A stretch of DNA of 32,707 nucleotides from Betaproteobacteria bacterium (GCA_016195915.1 JACPYS010000048.1:1-32707), one strand, 5' to 3'. Positions 22,210-30,704 are shown, counted from the stretch's first letter. Made by a program: numbers and translations. Notes: generated by a model from the sequence alone, not told the origin.

Positions 22210-23961
22210 TCAGTAGCTCGACGGTTCGTGATTCACCCCGTGGCACTGGAGATAGCACTGGCCGCGTCCGGGGCCGAGAGAAACGTATTCCAGGCGGCCC
22301 TGCGCCCGTGATGGAGTGACTACTGTCTTGCCTGTGCGATCGCGCAGCATGAAGTCGATCAGATGCGCGTTCTGGCGCGAGCCATGGGCATCGTGGCAGG
22401 CCGCGCAGGGCGCCTGTGCCGTTGCAAGATGTCTGTTGTGGGGGAAGGTCCGGGCCTGATCGTTCGTAAGGAAACTACGATTGTGGCACTGATAACACAG
22501 GTCGAAGTTCTGCGCTGACTCGATCGTGGGATCGTTGGTCTGATACTGTCGCTCCAGGATCGGTTCGAAGCGCGAGCCGTGCGGGCCCGCGGGACTGGTT
22601 CCCGTTGCCGTCCAGTCGTCGTTGTTGTGGCAATTGGTGCAGGCGATGATGCTCGAAGCGCTGTATCCCGGCTCCAAGCCAAGTATGGCCGCATTTCGCC
22701 CGGAAGCTGCGACGGGATGGAAAGACGGATTGTTCGGATCGAGTTTCAGCCGGGTGTTGCGCGTGCCGCTCTGGCGTGTGAGGCCTAGCGTGGCGGGTTC
22801 GCTCAATCCGTGGCATTTGAAGCACACCTCGTACTGAAAACTGGGATCGGCGATCACCGACCCGCCTATGGTAACGCTGCTGACACCTCGGAGCCATCCG
22901 GAAGCGGCCGGCGGTGTGCCGGGCGTGGAGGTTACGGCGTGGGGATTGTGGCAGTCCATGCAGGCGACGTGCCGCGGCATGAGCGCGGGATTCTCATTCG
23001 GGTCATGGAGCCACTGGTTGCTTTCGATGGGATGACGAAACGGCTTGGAAAATTCCACCTCGACATTCTTGGCGGCGACAGTACCGCCGTGGCAGACGGT
23101 GCAAGTCGCCGGCTCCAAAGCCTGAGCGAGCAACCGCTGCGGATGACCGGCCGCGTGCGGACGATGGCAACTGAGGCAGGCGTTTTCCGCAACCGTGGAG
23201 AACGTGGCTGAAGGCCAGGGATTCGTTCCGGTGCCATTCCATGTGGCCCTCGAGGTGGCGTGGGTCGAGCCGTCCCAGAGACGCGGGCGATGGCAGGCGG
23301 CGCACAGGGCCCCGGAGCGGTTGTCCATGCGCAGGAAATTCGGTTGCCGATCCTGGTGAGCATCGTGACAGCTCGTGCACTGAAGCTGGCCCGTATCATC
23401 CAGCCGAATGGCCGAGGGCAACGTGAGCGGATCGGCCAAGCCACTGCGGCTGAGCGCAAGCGCGCTGTTGTACACGAAGGACACCGGATGATCATCCGCG
23501 AGACTGGTGCCGAGCACGGCGGGGCCGCTGAGTGGCCCCAGTGTGATCGGGGCTCCTTTGGGCGGCACGCGCAAGTTGCCCATGGCCAGAACCCCATCGT
23601 GGCAGGACAAGCACAGGCGCGAGCTGCCGGTGGGCTGATTGAGCTGCGCCACCAGCGTGCTGCTCGCGTAGAGCTGGTAGGTGATACCGGGCAGCTCGCG
23701 GTTCCACAGCCCGCGCGACGGATTGGCGTTGTGCGGAGTATGGCAGAAGACGCACACGCCGCTCGGCTCGGCGCTGCGTATGCTGCCGGGACCGCTGGGG
23801 GTGAGGTTGTGCCTGGTGCGCGCGATCTGCGTCTGCGCCCATACCGGCGCGGAGAGAAAACCGGCAAGCGTCAGCACCAACAGCACGGCGCGGCAGTGCC
23901 GTCCGCGCAAGCGCGATGCCGCTCGCCGCAGTGGCGGGTAACCAATCGATGACGCGATCAT
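22210..23961 (-). CDS. Large multiheme cytochrome c (11 CXXCH + one CX3CH) with OmcE-like N-terminal module
   Basis: The 583-residue precursor has a long-n-region signal peptide (cleavage near PVWAQ, residue 42). Canonical heme sites start at C70, C117, C195, C220, C262, C287, C334, C380, C441, C489 and C519; a last site at C569 is CYLQCH, a CX3CH form. Residues 45-225 repeat the OmcE pattern: IARTRHNLT, VCVFCHTPHN, GLWNRELPG, LCLSCHDG, LQCTSCHDAH and LCAACH. The remainder carries eight more sites, several as CHxPH or CHDAH pairs. No lipobox is visible. In porin-cytochrome systems a large multiheme protein is the outer-face electron donor, so this may be the exit cytochrome or a filament base. 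Its ATG overlaps the stop of the NHL lipoprotein gene (ATGA). It is last in the operon. Confidence 0.9.
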   Translation of the reverse strand: MIASSIGYPPLRRAASRLRGRHCRAVLLVLTLAGFLSAPVWAQTQIARTRHNLTPSGPGSIRSAEPSGVCVFCHTPHNANPSRGLWNRELPGITYQLYASSTLVAQLNQPTGSSRLCLSCHDGVLAMGNLRVPPKGAPITLGPLSGPAVLGTSLADDHPVSFVYNSALALSRSGLADPLTLPSAIRLDDTGQLQCTSCHDAHQDRQPNFLRMDNRSGALCAACHRPRLWDGSTHATSRATWNGTGTNPWPSATFSTVAENACLSCHRPHAAGHPQRLLAQALEPATCTVCHGGTVAAKNVEVEFSKPFRHPIESNQWLHDPNENPALMPRHVACMDCHNPHAVTSTPGTPPAASGWLRGVSSVTIGGSVIADPSFQYEVCFKCHGLSEPATLGLTRQSGTRNTRLKLDPNNPSFHPVAASGRNAAILGLEPGYSASSIIACTNCHNNDDWTATGTSPAGPHGSRFEPILERQYQTNDPTIESAQNFDLCYQCHNRSFLTNDQARTFPHNRHLATAQAPCAACHDAHGSRQNAHLIDFMLRDRTGKTVVTPSRAQGRLEYVSLGPGRGQCYLQCHGVNHEPSSY

Positions 23962-25001
23962 TGACCAGCCCCTTTGTCAGAACCGAGCGCGAACACCTGG
24001 ATGCGCCGATTGTAGGCGTCAGCCACATAGATCTGGTCCCGCGGGTCGATGAACAGTCCCGCGGGGAGCCAGAACTGGCCTGCCTGCGATCCCCGCTCGC
24101 CAAATGCGAGCAGAAAGCTTCCGTCGCGATCGAAGATTTCCACCGTATCGAAAAGCGCATCCACGATATAGACGTGTCCGGCGTTGTCGGTCGCCAAGCC
24201 CTTGGGCGCGGCGAGATCGCCCGAGGCATCGCCGTGGCGGCCCAGCTTCCAGAGAAACCGGCCCTCCGCATCGAAGGCCTGGATGCGGAAATTGAGCGCA
24301 TCGGTCACCAACGGCGTTCCCGTCTTGTCCAGGGCAATGTGGGTCGGATGGTTGAATTCTCCGTCGCGGGTTCCTGCGCGGCCCCAGGTGCGAACGAGAA
24401 CGCCGTCCGGCCCGTAGGAGAGAATCTGATGCGACGCCGAATCGGCGACATAGAGCCGCTCGGTGGCCGGGTCATAGGCCAGCCCCGCGGGCCGCTCCAG
24501 GCCCTGGTCGGCTGCCACGCGAATCAATCCTCCCTCGCGGTCGAGCAGAAAAACTTTCTGCAGCCAGGTATCGGCGACAAAAACGGCGCCGTCGGGACGC
24601 ACGGCTACCGCCACAGGCGAAGTCAGTGCCGAGTTGCCAATCCCCGTAACCTTCACCGAATGGTTTTGCACGGCATCGAGAATCCACAGGGCCCGCGCGC
24701 CCGGGTCGGCGACATAGAGCACCCCATCGCGCTCTGCAACGCCCGTAGGACGAATGAAATGCTCGTCGCCCTTGCCGGCCAGAGCATCAAACATGCGCCG
24801 AAAAAAAGACTTTATGATGCCCCAGTCCTGAGCCCCGGACACACTGCGTACATAGCGAATGCGCGGTTCGGCAGGCGGCTGCGGCCAGACCGGGAGAATT
24901 GCGAGCGTCGCCGATGGAACATTGGCGGGGGCCGGCGCCTGGCAAGCAGCCCCGAGCAACACCAGCACGAGAACGATTATCAATGAGCATCGATCGCGCA
25001 T
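23958..25001 (-). CDS. NHL-repeat beta-propeller, probable lipoprotein (second copy)
   Basis: The 347-residue protein has a hydrophobic leader ending LVLLGAAC (Cys20). The lipobox is imperfect, with Gly at -3, so lipidation is likely but not certain. A family-specific lead follows (WPQPPAEPRIRYVRSVSG), then about six NHL repeats of the type P.G.A....G.LYVADP, VFVADT, LYVADSASHQI, PLVTDALNFRI, VYIVDALFDTV and IYVADAYNRRIQVF. NHL propellers bind protein partners. Genes for them often lie beside multiheme cytochromes and outer-membrane porins in metal-reducing bacteria, to my recollection near omcS and omcE. The start is 8 bp after the barrel gene and the stop overlaps the 583-residue cytochrome start. 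A scaffold or assembly role is inferred. Confidence 0.85.
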   Translation of the reverse strand: MRDRCSLIIVLVLVLLGAACQAPAPANVPSATLAILPVWPQPPAEPRIRYVRSVSGAQDWGIIKSFFRRMFDALAGKGDEHFIRPTGVAERDGVLYVADPGARALWILDAVQNHSVKVTGIGNSALTSPVAVAVRPDGAVFVADTWLQKVFLLDREGGLIRVAADQGLERPAGLAYDPATERLYVADSASHQILSYGPDGVLVRTWGRAGTRDGEFNHPTHIALDKTGTPLVTDALNFRIQAFDAEGRFLWKLGRHGDASGDLAAPKGLATDNAGHVYIVDALFDTVEIFDRDGSFLLAFGERGSQAGQFWLPAGLFIDPRDQIYVADAYNRRIQVFALGSDKGAGQ

Positions 25002-25009
25002 AGCCTGCT

Positions 25010-27031
25010 TCAGAATCGCCGTGTCGCCAAAAAATCCAGCCGCCAGCTCACCGTCTGAAAACCGCCGCGGATCCGCTCGCTGGCGGTGAAGGACGAGGCA
25101 AGGTCCAGTTTGCCGTAGAGAAGGCGCGCCTTGAGGCTCGCCTCGTTGATCGTCTCCATCGGCTGCAGACTATCTTTGTACACGCGCCGGCCGAGCAGCG
25201 CCGTCGTCGTCAAACCCTCCGCGCCATACCAGTCAAGAGTAAGTCGAATCGAGCGCGCGTCAGTTTGGTGCGCTGGCAGCGTGAATTCGGTCAAGGTTCG
25301 GTCCGCGTTGAACGCGATCGAAAGGCGACGGGTGGGCCGGTACGAGGCAATCTGCGTGTAGCGCTGCTGGATGTAGGCGAGGCGAGTGGAGTCGTAGCGT
25401 ACGTAGGCTGCGCCTGCCTGCCCCTGGAGCGTTTTCCAGGCTCCGCGCAGATCGAGCTGCGCGGTATCTCTTCGCAGATCCTGCAGGAACCGGCTGTCCT
25501 GCCCGGAGAGAAGCGTCTGTTCCGACTGCTCGTGCCCGTAAGAAAGGGCGATCCAGCGAAAATCCACGCCACCGCTCACCGAGCGGGAATTGGTGCTGTA
25601 CTTGAGGCTGGGATCGAGTTCGTAGGTATAGCTGATCGCGAGTGGGTCGCCGGGCCGGATCACCGCACTGGTGGGCAGCGGAATGATGCGGATCAGGTTG
25701 CCCTCTCCGAGGACGTCGTAATCGATGCCCGGCGAGGTTGCCAGTCGCGCGCCGCCGCGCGTGTCGACTACCACGATGGATGAGGCAACGACAAAAGACT
25801 GGTTGAGCAGAAATCCGGCCCCCGCCCCGAGCGGAGTGGGTGCGCCCTGCGCCTCGTCGGTGACGGTAATCTGCGATGCGCGCAGCTGATTGTCATTGAG
25901 TTGATAGCGCCCGCTGGCGCGGGCAAAAACGGTGCCGCTCCCCGGCAGGTCGCGGTGATACTGCAGCGCGAGCTGGCCCGCGTAGCTGTCGCGCACGCCG
26001 GCGGGCAATTCCTGGTGCAGGCCCGACAATTGTGCGGTGGCCGTAAGGTCCCGGAAAGGAACGTGCCGCACGTCGAACACTCCGTTGTGCGTGGTGGAGG
26101 CCCCCGCCAGCGTGTCGGTGTGCGCCAGCACGTAGCTGTAGTTCGTCGACAGATTTTGCAGATGGTCGATGCGCAGCCTTTGGTCGGCGGTGAACAGGCT
26201 GAACGGGCTCACGCCCGAGCGGGTGTAATAGAAGAGGCGGGTGTCGGAGCGGCGGTTCAGGGCGGGCCCGAAGTCGCGGCTGTAATTGAGGTTCGCCGTC
26301 TGGCTTTGAAAGTTCCCGCTCGGGAAAGCGGCGTTATTGAGATCGTTGAATTCGTAACGCAGGTCGAGGTCCGACGTTTCAAAGCCTTTGTGGCCGTCGA
26401 CGCTCAGCACATTGCGCATCTCGTCGCGACGGAACGTCTGGCCCAAAACGCTGGTGGTCGCCTCCTGGGTATGCTGCTGCTCTGCGCGCACATTGGCGCT
26501 GAAATAGGGGAATCCCCAGTCCCTCAAGGGGCTGTCCTCGCGAAGCCGGAACGCTGCGCCCCGGTTCTCGAACGCGATGTCGGTGCGGCCGAAGGGCTGG
26601 CTCAACAAATTCTGGGTGCGGTTGGCGTAGAGCGTGCCATTGTAGGGAAAAGCCGAAAATAAGGTGGAGTCGAACGCGTAGCCGGTGAGCTTCGCCTCGC
26701 GGGAATTCACCGTGCCGTTCGTATTGTCCCGGTCCTGCACCAAACCGAAAGTCAGTCCCAGATTGCCGCTCAACAAGCCGGGGTGCAGGAAGGAAAAGCC
26801 TTCGTTGCGGATGGCCAAGCGCTCCTGGGTGCGGCGGCGCGCAGAATCGATTCCTGGACTGGCGTCGGAGGAGCGCAGTTGCTGGTGATCGGTTCCATAG
26901 CCCATTTCGAGCGATCCTCCCCAGGCTCCGGGGTGCAGGTCGGCCAGGGACTGGGCGCCGGTTTCGCCAGGAGCAAGCAGCGCGAGGACCATCAGCGCCG
27001 CGGACGCGATCCCCGGGGGACCCTGCCTCAT
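25010..27031 (-). CDS. Outer-membrane beta-barrel protein (putative porin of a porin-cytochrome conduit)
   Basis: The 673-residue protein has a signal peptide (MRQGPPGIASAALMVLALLA, cleavage near TGAQS). The rest is a long run of alternating strands rich in Tyr, Arg, Asn and Ser, such as LDLRYEFNDL, ANLNYSRDF and GQLALQYHRDL. It ends in WRLDFLATRRF, with a C-terminal Phe as required for Bam insertion. No Cys was seen, so it lacks the N-terminal CXXC of MtrB. The size fits a large barrel of MtrB/PioB/OmbB class. I chose the ATG at 27031 because it overlaps the upstream cytochrome stop as ATGA and begins the signal peptide; an upstream start at 27052 would add seven residues. In this operon it should sheath heme proteins crossing the outer membrane. 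Confidence 0.8.
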   Translation of the reverse strand: MRQGPPGIASAALMVLALLAPGETGAQSLADLHPGAWGGSLEMGYGTDHQQLRSSDASPGIDSARRRTQERLAIRNEGFSFLHPGLLSGNLGLTFGLVQDRDNTNGTVNSREAKLTGYAFDSTLFSAFPYNGTLYANRTQNLLSQPFGRTDIAFENRGAAFRLREDSPLRDWGFPYFSANVRAEQQHTQEATTSVLGQTFRRDEMRNVLSVDGHKGFETSDLDLRYEFNDLNNAAFPSGNFQSQTANLNYSRDFGPALNRRSDTRLFYYTRSGVSPFSLFTADQRLRIDHLQNLSTNYSYVLAHTDTLAGASTTHNGVFDVRHVPFRDLTATAQLSGLHQELPAGVRDSYAGQLALQYHRDLPGSGTVFARASGRYQLNDNQLRASQITVTDEAQGAPTPLGAGAGFLLNQSFVVASSIVVVDTRGGARLATSPGIDYDVLGEGNLIRIIPLPTSAVIRPGDPLAISYTYELDPSLKYSTNSRSVSGGVDFRWIALSYGHEQSEQTLLSGQDSRFLQDLRRDTAQLDLRGAWKTLQGQAGAAYVRYDSTRLAYIQQRYTQIASYRPTRRLSIAFNADRTLTEFTLPAHQTDARSIRLTLDWYGAEGLTTTALLGRRVYKDSLQPMETINEASLKARLLYGKLDLASSFTASERIRGGFQTVSWRLDFLATRRF

Positions 27032-27354
27032 GGGCGGTGGCAGCGCGGACAAGCCTCGAACGTCGCCTGAAAGGCCGTCTTTCCGTTATGGCAGACCCCG
27101 CAATACTTGCCATCCTGAATCGCGTCCATGGTGATCGGGTTCGCGCCCGCCTTCATGACAATAATGGCGTCGTGGCAAACGTGGCACTTGAACTGCATCC
27201 GGTGCACAAAATGAGGAAATATAGCTGGCGGCACGTCTTCGGTACCCGCCGCCTTGCGGACAAACGCGATGTCGCCCACCTCGGCGCTGCTGTAGCGCAA
27301 AGGCACGATGGCTGCCAGCACGACGATGGCAAACCGGAGCGCGGCGCGCATCAT
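27028..27354 (-). CDS. Triheme c7-type cytochrome, periplasmic (nanowire triheme domain)
   Basis: The 108-residue precursor has a signal peptide (cleavage near YSSAE, residue 24) and one triheme domain: FPHFVHRMQFKCHVCHD (C57), then MKAGANPITMDAIQDGKYCG (C85) and ACPRCH (C102). The spacing, with ITM..I..G..CG.CH..K.AF......CPRCH, is that of the c(7)-type triheme domain family found in Geobacter-like electron transfer proteins. It should be a small periplasmic bis-His shuttle. The ATG at 27354 overlaps the upstream triheme lipoprotein stop (ATGA), and its own stop overlaps the barrel start the same way. The domain is clearly related to the upstream protein, so they arose by duplication. Confidence 0.9.
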   Translation of the reverse strand: MMRAALRFAIVVLAAIVPLRYSSAEVGDIAFVRKAAGTEDVPPAIFPHFVHRMQFKCHVCHDAIIVMKAGANPITMDAIQDGKYCGVCHNGKTAFQATFEACPRCHRP

Positions 27355-27992
27355 TTGGGCATTCCCAGATGGCAGCGCGGGCAACCGGTGGCAACGTCAA
27401 AGGCGACTTTGCCGTGACAGCGGCCGCAGTATTCCCCGGCGAAGATTTTCTCCATGGTGATGGGATCGGCGCCCTTTTCCATCTGGAAGATCTCCATGTG
27501 GCAGTTGGTGCAGGCGAGCATCCGGGTATGGATCTTGTGGGGATAGGTAGCCTTGAAATCGGGCGCGTCTTTGGGAACGAGTTCCAAATCCATATCGAAG
27601 ACCGGCTCATCCTCGGCTTTGGGATCGAGCCCGGGCTTGGGATCGATGAGTTTCTCATCCATCGCCCGCACCCAGTCCGTGCCTCCACCCGCATCCTTCG
27701 GAAGCTGTTCGAGCATTGCCGCCCAATCGGTCCGCGGGGCTTCTTCCTTGACTTCCACCATCGGAGCCGGCTTAGGGGGTTGGTACGGCTCGCGGCGCGG
27801 CTTGTGTTCCACCGGTTTCGGCGTCGGCACCGGCCCGAGTATCGTCGAAAGGAATTGCGGCGGTGCGGTGCAGGCGCTTAGCAGAAGAGCACTCGACACA
27901 AATGCCACATGGAGAATCAATGCGAACAGGCAGGGCTGGCGCTTGATTGGCGCCTGCGACGGAAATGGCGGCAGCAGGGCATGGGACACCAT
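27351..27992 (-). CDS. Triheme c7-type cytochrome lipoprotein with Pro-rich linker
   Basis: The 213-residue protein has a hydrophobic leader ending LLLSAC (lipid Cys41). A Pro/Lys-rich stretch (residues 52-85) and an acidic linker follow. The C-terminal triheme domain has YPHKIHTRMLACTNCH (C161), KGADPITMEKIFAGEYCG (C189) and GCPRCH (C204). The linker would let a membrane-anchored heme head reach across the periplasm. Which membrane it sits in is not decided: the residue after Cys is Thr, so Lol export to the outer membrane is possible. It follows the first NHL gene by 47 bp and overlaps the next triheme gene as ATGA. The start at 27992 has only a weak ribosome site and may be somewhat further downstream. 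Confidence 0.87.
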   Translation of the reverse strand: MVSHALLPPFPSQAPIKRQPCLFALILHVAFVSSALLLSACTAPPQFLSTILGPVPTPKPVEHKPRREPYQPPKPAPMVEVKEEAPRTDWAAMLEQLPKDAGGGTDWVRAMDEKLIDPKPGLDPKAEDEPVFDMDLELVPKDAPDFKATYPHKIHTRMLACTNCHMEIFQMEKGADPITMEKIFAGEYCGRCHGKVAFDVATGCPRCHLGMPK

Positions 27993-28039
27993 ACGTCTGC
28001 CACCGCGGCGATGAACAATTCGCCCGATCAGGCGGCCGT

Positions 28040-29188
28040 CTATTTCCTGGTTTCGGGTTTGCTGCCGGCCGGCACCGCGCCGGGTTTGGCAGGCGGCGCG
28101 ATGAAACTGTCGTCCGCACTGGTGTTCACGAGTTGATACACCTCGACCCGGTGATTGAGATAATCGCCTACATAGATGCGGTTTTGCTTATCGATGGTGA
28201 TGGGCGCCGGGTTCTGCAGCATGCCGGGAATGGGCCCGCGGCCACCGAAGAACAGCAGCACCTGGCCTTTCTGATTGAAGATCTGGACATTGCTCCAGCC
28301 CGAATCCACCACATAGACGTTACCAAAGCTGTCGGTCGCGACGCCTTTCGGTTTATCGAACATGCCCCAACTGTTGCCCCGCTCGCCGAAACGCTTGACG
28401 TATCTTCCGTCAGCGTCGAACACCTGAACCCGGGAATTGAGGGTGTCGGTGACGTAGACGTTGCCCTGTTTGTCCACCGATACGTAAGTGGGAAACAGAA
28501 GCTGACCCGGTGCGGATCCTTTGCCCGTCCCCAATGCGCCAAGCAGCCTGCCTTGCAGGTCGAAGATTTTGATGCTGTGCGTCTCGGATTTGGTGTGGGC
28601 TGTGTCGGCAAGATAAATCTTTCCGCGTTCCCGGTCGATGGCGACACCGCCCGGGCGCTCGATGGACGGGTCGGTGATGAACCGGATGACTTCTCCCCTT
28701 CGGTTGAAAACGCTGATGCCTTTCTTTTCCTGTTCGGCAACGTACAGATTCTCTTCGGCATCCAGGGTGATCCCCATCGGCCGGCCGAGCGGGGCTTCTC
28801 TGCCTATCTTGGTGAAGCTTTTTTGCGCGAAGTCGAACACGAACACGGCGAGCTGGGCGTAGTCCGACACGTAGAGGCGATTGCCGTCATCTGAAACCGC
28901 AAGTCCCATGGGTTCGGCGATGCGGTTGGCGGGCGGTTTCTTTCCGGCGATAAACTCGGCCAGCTTCTCGTTGAAGGTGGCGTCCCGGCCGATGTCTTCC
29001 TCGCTGAAGATGGAACGGATGAACTCGATGCGGGTGGGCAAGGGCGGCGCGGGCCAGACCAGACGTTTCGTCTCCGCTGGTGGCGGCGCGGTGACGCAGC
29101 CGGCCAGCACCACCAGCAGCCACGCCGCGATGGCGCCGGAAACGCCGCAGCCCATGCTCCTGGCCGACTTCTCATCCTGGTAACCCAT
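28040..29188 (-). CDS. NHL-repeat beta-propeller lipoprotein (first gene of the operon)
   Basis: The 382-residue protein has a leader ending LLVVLAGC (lipid Cys31, good lipobox) and the family lead VWPAPPLPTRIEFIRS, similar to the second NHL protein. Six or so NHL repeats follow: EPMGLAVSDDGNRLYVSDY, LYVAEQ, IYLADTAHTKS, NVYVTDTLNSRVQVFD, NVYVVDSGWSNVQIF and RIYVGDYLNHRVEVYQ. The C terminus is a Pro-rich tail. AAGGAG lies at a good distance before the ATG. The operon of six genes begins here, 85 bp after the response regulator stop. The paired propellers suggest two sites for protein docking, for example on the barrel and on a cytochrome. No enzymatic motif is seen. Confidence 0.88.
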   Translation of the reverse strand: MGYQDEKSARSMGCGVSGAIAAWLLVVLAGCVTAPPPAETKRLVWPAPPLPTRIEFIRSIFSEEDIGRDATFNEKLAEFIAGKKPPANRIAEPMGLAVSDDGNRLYVSDYAQLAVFVFDFAQKSFTKIGREAPLGRPMGITLDAEENLYVAEQEKKGISVFNRRGEVIRFITDPSIERPGGVAIDRERGKIYLADTAHTKSETHSIKIFDLQGRLLGALGTGKGSAPGQLLFPTYVSVDKQGNVYVTDTLNSRVQVFDADGRYVKRFGERGNSWGMFDKPKGVATDSFGNVYVVDSGWSNVQIFNQKGQVLLFFGGRGPIPGMLQNPAPITIDKQNRIYVGDYLNHRVEVYQLVNTSADDSFIAPPAKPGAVPAGSKPETRK

Positions 29189-29273
29189 TGGAAACTCCTT
29201 GTTTGTCAGAGCATGTCCGTGTATTTCCGATGTTCATACAAGAAAATCGATAAATTGACGAAAACTGTTTCGA

Positions 29274-30698
29274 TCACGATTTGGCGTGGCGCAGATTTGG
29301 AACCTCGCTGCCAGTGTCGCTTGGCAGCTCATGTTCACTCTCCAGTTCACTGAACTTGCTGTACAGGCTCGACAGACTGATCTTAAGCCGCTGCGCAGCC
29401 AGCTTGCGGTCACCCCCGGCGTCATTGATCGCACGCCGAACGACTTCGGCTTCAAACATTTGTCGCTGAATGCGCAGGGACCCGTTTGCCGCACTCGCGA
29501 TTTTGGCGGTGTTCGGTAGCGATACGGCCTTGGTCAGTTCCGAAGGAAGCTCGTCAACGGAAATGCAGTTGCCTTCGGCGAGGATGCTGGCACGGGTGAT
29601 CACGTTTTCGAGCTCCCGCACGTTGCCTGGCCAGTCATAGCCGAGCAAAATCTCCTCCGCCTCCGGCTCGAGTTCCAACGCCTGCGATGTACCCCTTCTT
29701 CCTTCGTTGGCGCGCAGAATAAATTCGATCAACCCGCGTATATCTTCCGGCCGCTCGCGCAGCGGCGGGATCAGAATCTCGAAAATCTTCAAGCGGAAAT
29801 ACAGGTCCTCGCGAAATCTGCCCTGACTGATCAATTGCGAAAGATTGCAGTTGGTCGCGGCGACGATCCGGGTGTCGACGTGACGCGCTTGCCCGCTTCC
29901 GAGCGGTCTTACCTCCTTGTCCTCGATCACGTGCAATAGCTTGGTTTGCATAAGCAAGGGCAATTCACCGATCTCGTCGAGGAACAACGTGCCCCTGTCG
30001 GCTGCCAGAAACAGCCCTTTTTCAGCGTGATCGGCACCGGTGAACGCACCCTTGGTGTGGCCGAAGAATTCACTTTCCAGAAGTTGGTCCGGAATCGCGC
30101 CACAGTTGACCGGGATAAACGGCCGTTCGCGGCGTCCGCTGCGCTCGTGAATCATGCGTGCAACCACGCCCTTGCCGGTGCCGCTTTCGCCGGTAATCAG
30201 TACCGTGTTGTCGCTGGGGGCAACTCTGTCCACCAGCCTTTGGACTTTGCGCATCCCGGTCGAGGTGAACGGATACAGCGGTTTGTTTGCTCTTACGACC
30301 TTGCGCAGGAGCCTGTTTTCTTCGCGCAACCCGCGCAGAGCCTCGAGTTGCGACAGCCGGTGCAATACCTCCACGTGGCGGACGGGTTTGATGATGTAGT
30401 CAAAGGCCCCGGCGCGCAGCGCTTCCACGGCAGTTTCTACCGACGCGAACGCCGTCACCATGATGAAGGCCGTGTCGGAATCCAACGCCCTACTGCGTTT
30501 AAGCAAGTCAATGCCATGGCCGTCCGGCAATTGTATGTCGCACAGGGCGACATCGACGTTGCCCCGTACCAGCTTTGCCGTCGCTTCTGCAATGTCCGCC
30601 GCCGTATCGACCGAGTAGCCGGCCTTGCTCACGGCGGCAGCAAGAACCTCCCGCGCCGCCGGTTCATCGTCTATCACCAGAACGTGCAGAGTGGGCAT
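29274..30698 (-). CDS. Sigma-54-dependent NtrC-family response regulator
   Basis: The 474-residue protein has three domains. The receiver (1-120) has acidic residues IDDE and phosphoacceptor Asp54 (ALCDIQLPDG), followed by Lys104. The AAA+ domain has Walker A GESGTGKG (170-177), the sigma-54 contact loop GAFTGA (217-222), Walker B LFLDEI and arginine-finger region. A Fis-type HTH near the C terminus reads DRKLAAQRLKISLSSLYSKF. All motifs are intact, so it should activate sigma-54 promoters. It is 6 bp downstream of the sensor kinase gene. The cytochrome operon just downstream and the divergent tetraheme genes are the natural targets, but no clear -24/-12 element was found in the 85 bp before the operon. 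Confidence 0.95.
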   Translation of the reverse strand: MPTLHVLVIDDEPAAREVLAAAVSKAGYSVDTAADIAEATAKLVRGNVDVALCDIQLPDGHGIDLLKRSRALDSDTAFIMVTAFASVETAVEALRAGAFDYIIKPVRHVEVLHRLSQLEALRGLREENRLLRKVVRANKPLYPFTSTGMRKVQRLVDRVAPSDNTVLITGESGTGKGVVARMIHERSGRRERPFIPVNCGAIPDQLLESEFFGHTKGAFTGADHAEKGLFLAADRGTLFLDEIGELPLLMQTKLLHVIEDKEVRPLGSGQARHVDTRIVAATNCNLSQLISQGRFREDLYFRLKIFEILIPPLRERPEDIRGLIEFILRANEGRRGTSQALELEPEAEEILLGYDWPGNVRELENVITRASILAEGNCISVDELPSELTKAVSLPNTAKIASAANGSLRIQRQMFEAEVVRRAINDAGGDRKLAAQRLKISLSSLYSKFSELESEHELPSDTGSEVPNLRHAKS

Positions 30699-30704
30699 GA
30701 TTGC

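Noticed and set aside
22164-22216. TACTGAG...CTCAGTA inverted repeat between convergent cytochrome genes as bidirectional terminator
   Set aside because: The arms are just the two Tyr-stop ends, 7 bp long with a loop of about 35 bp and no T run.
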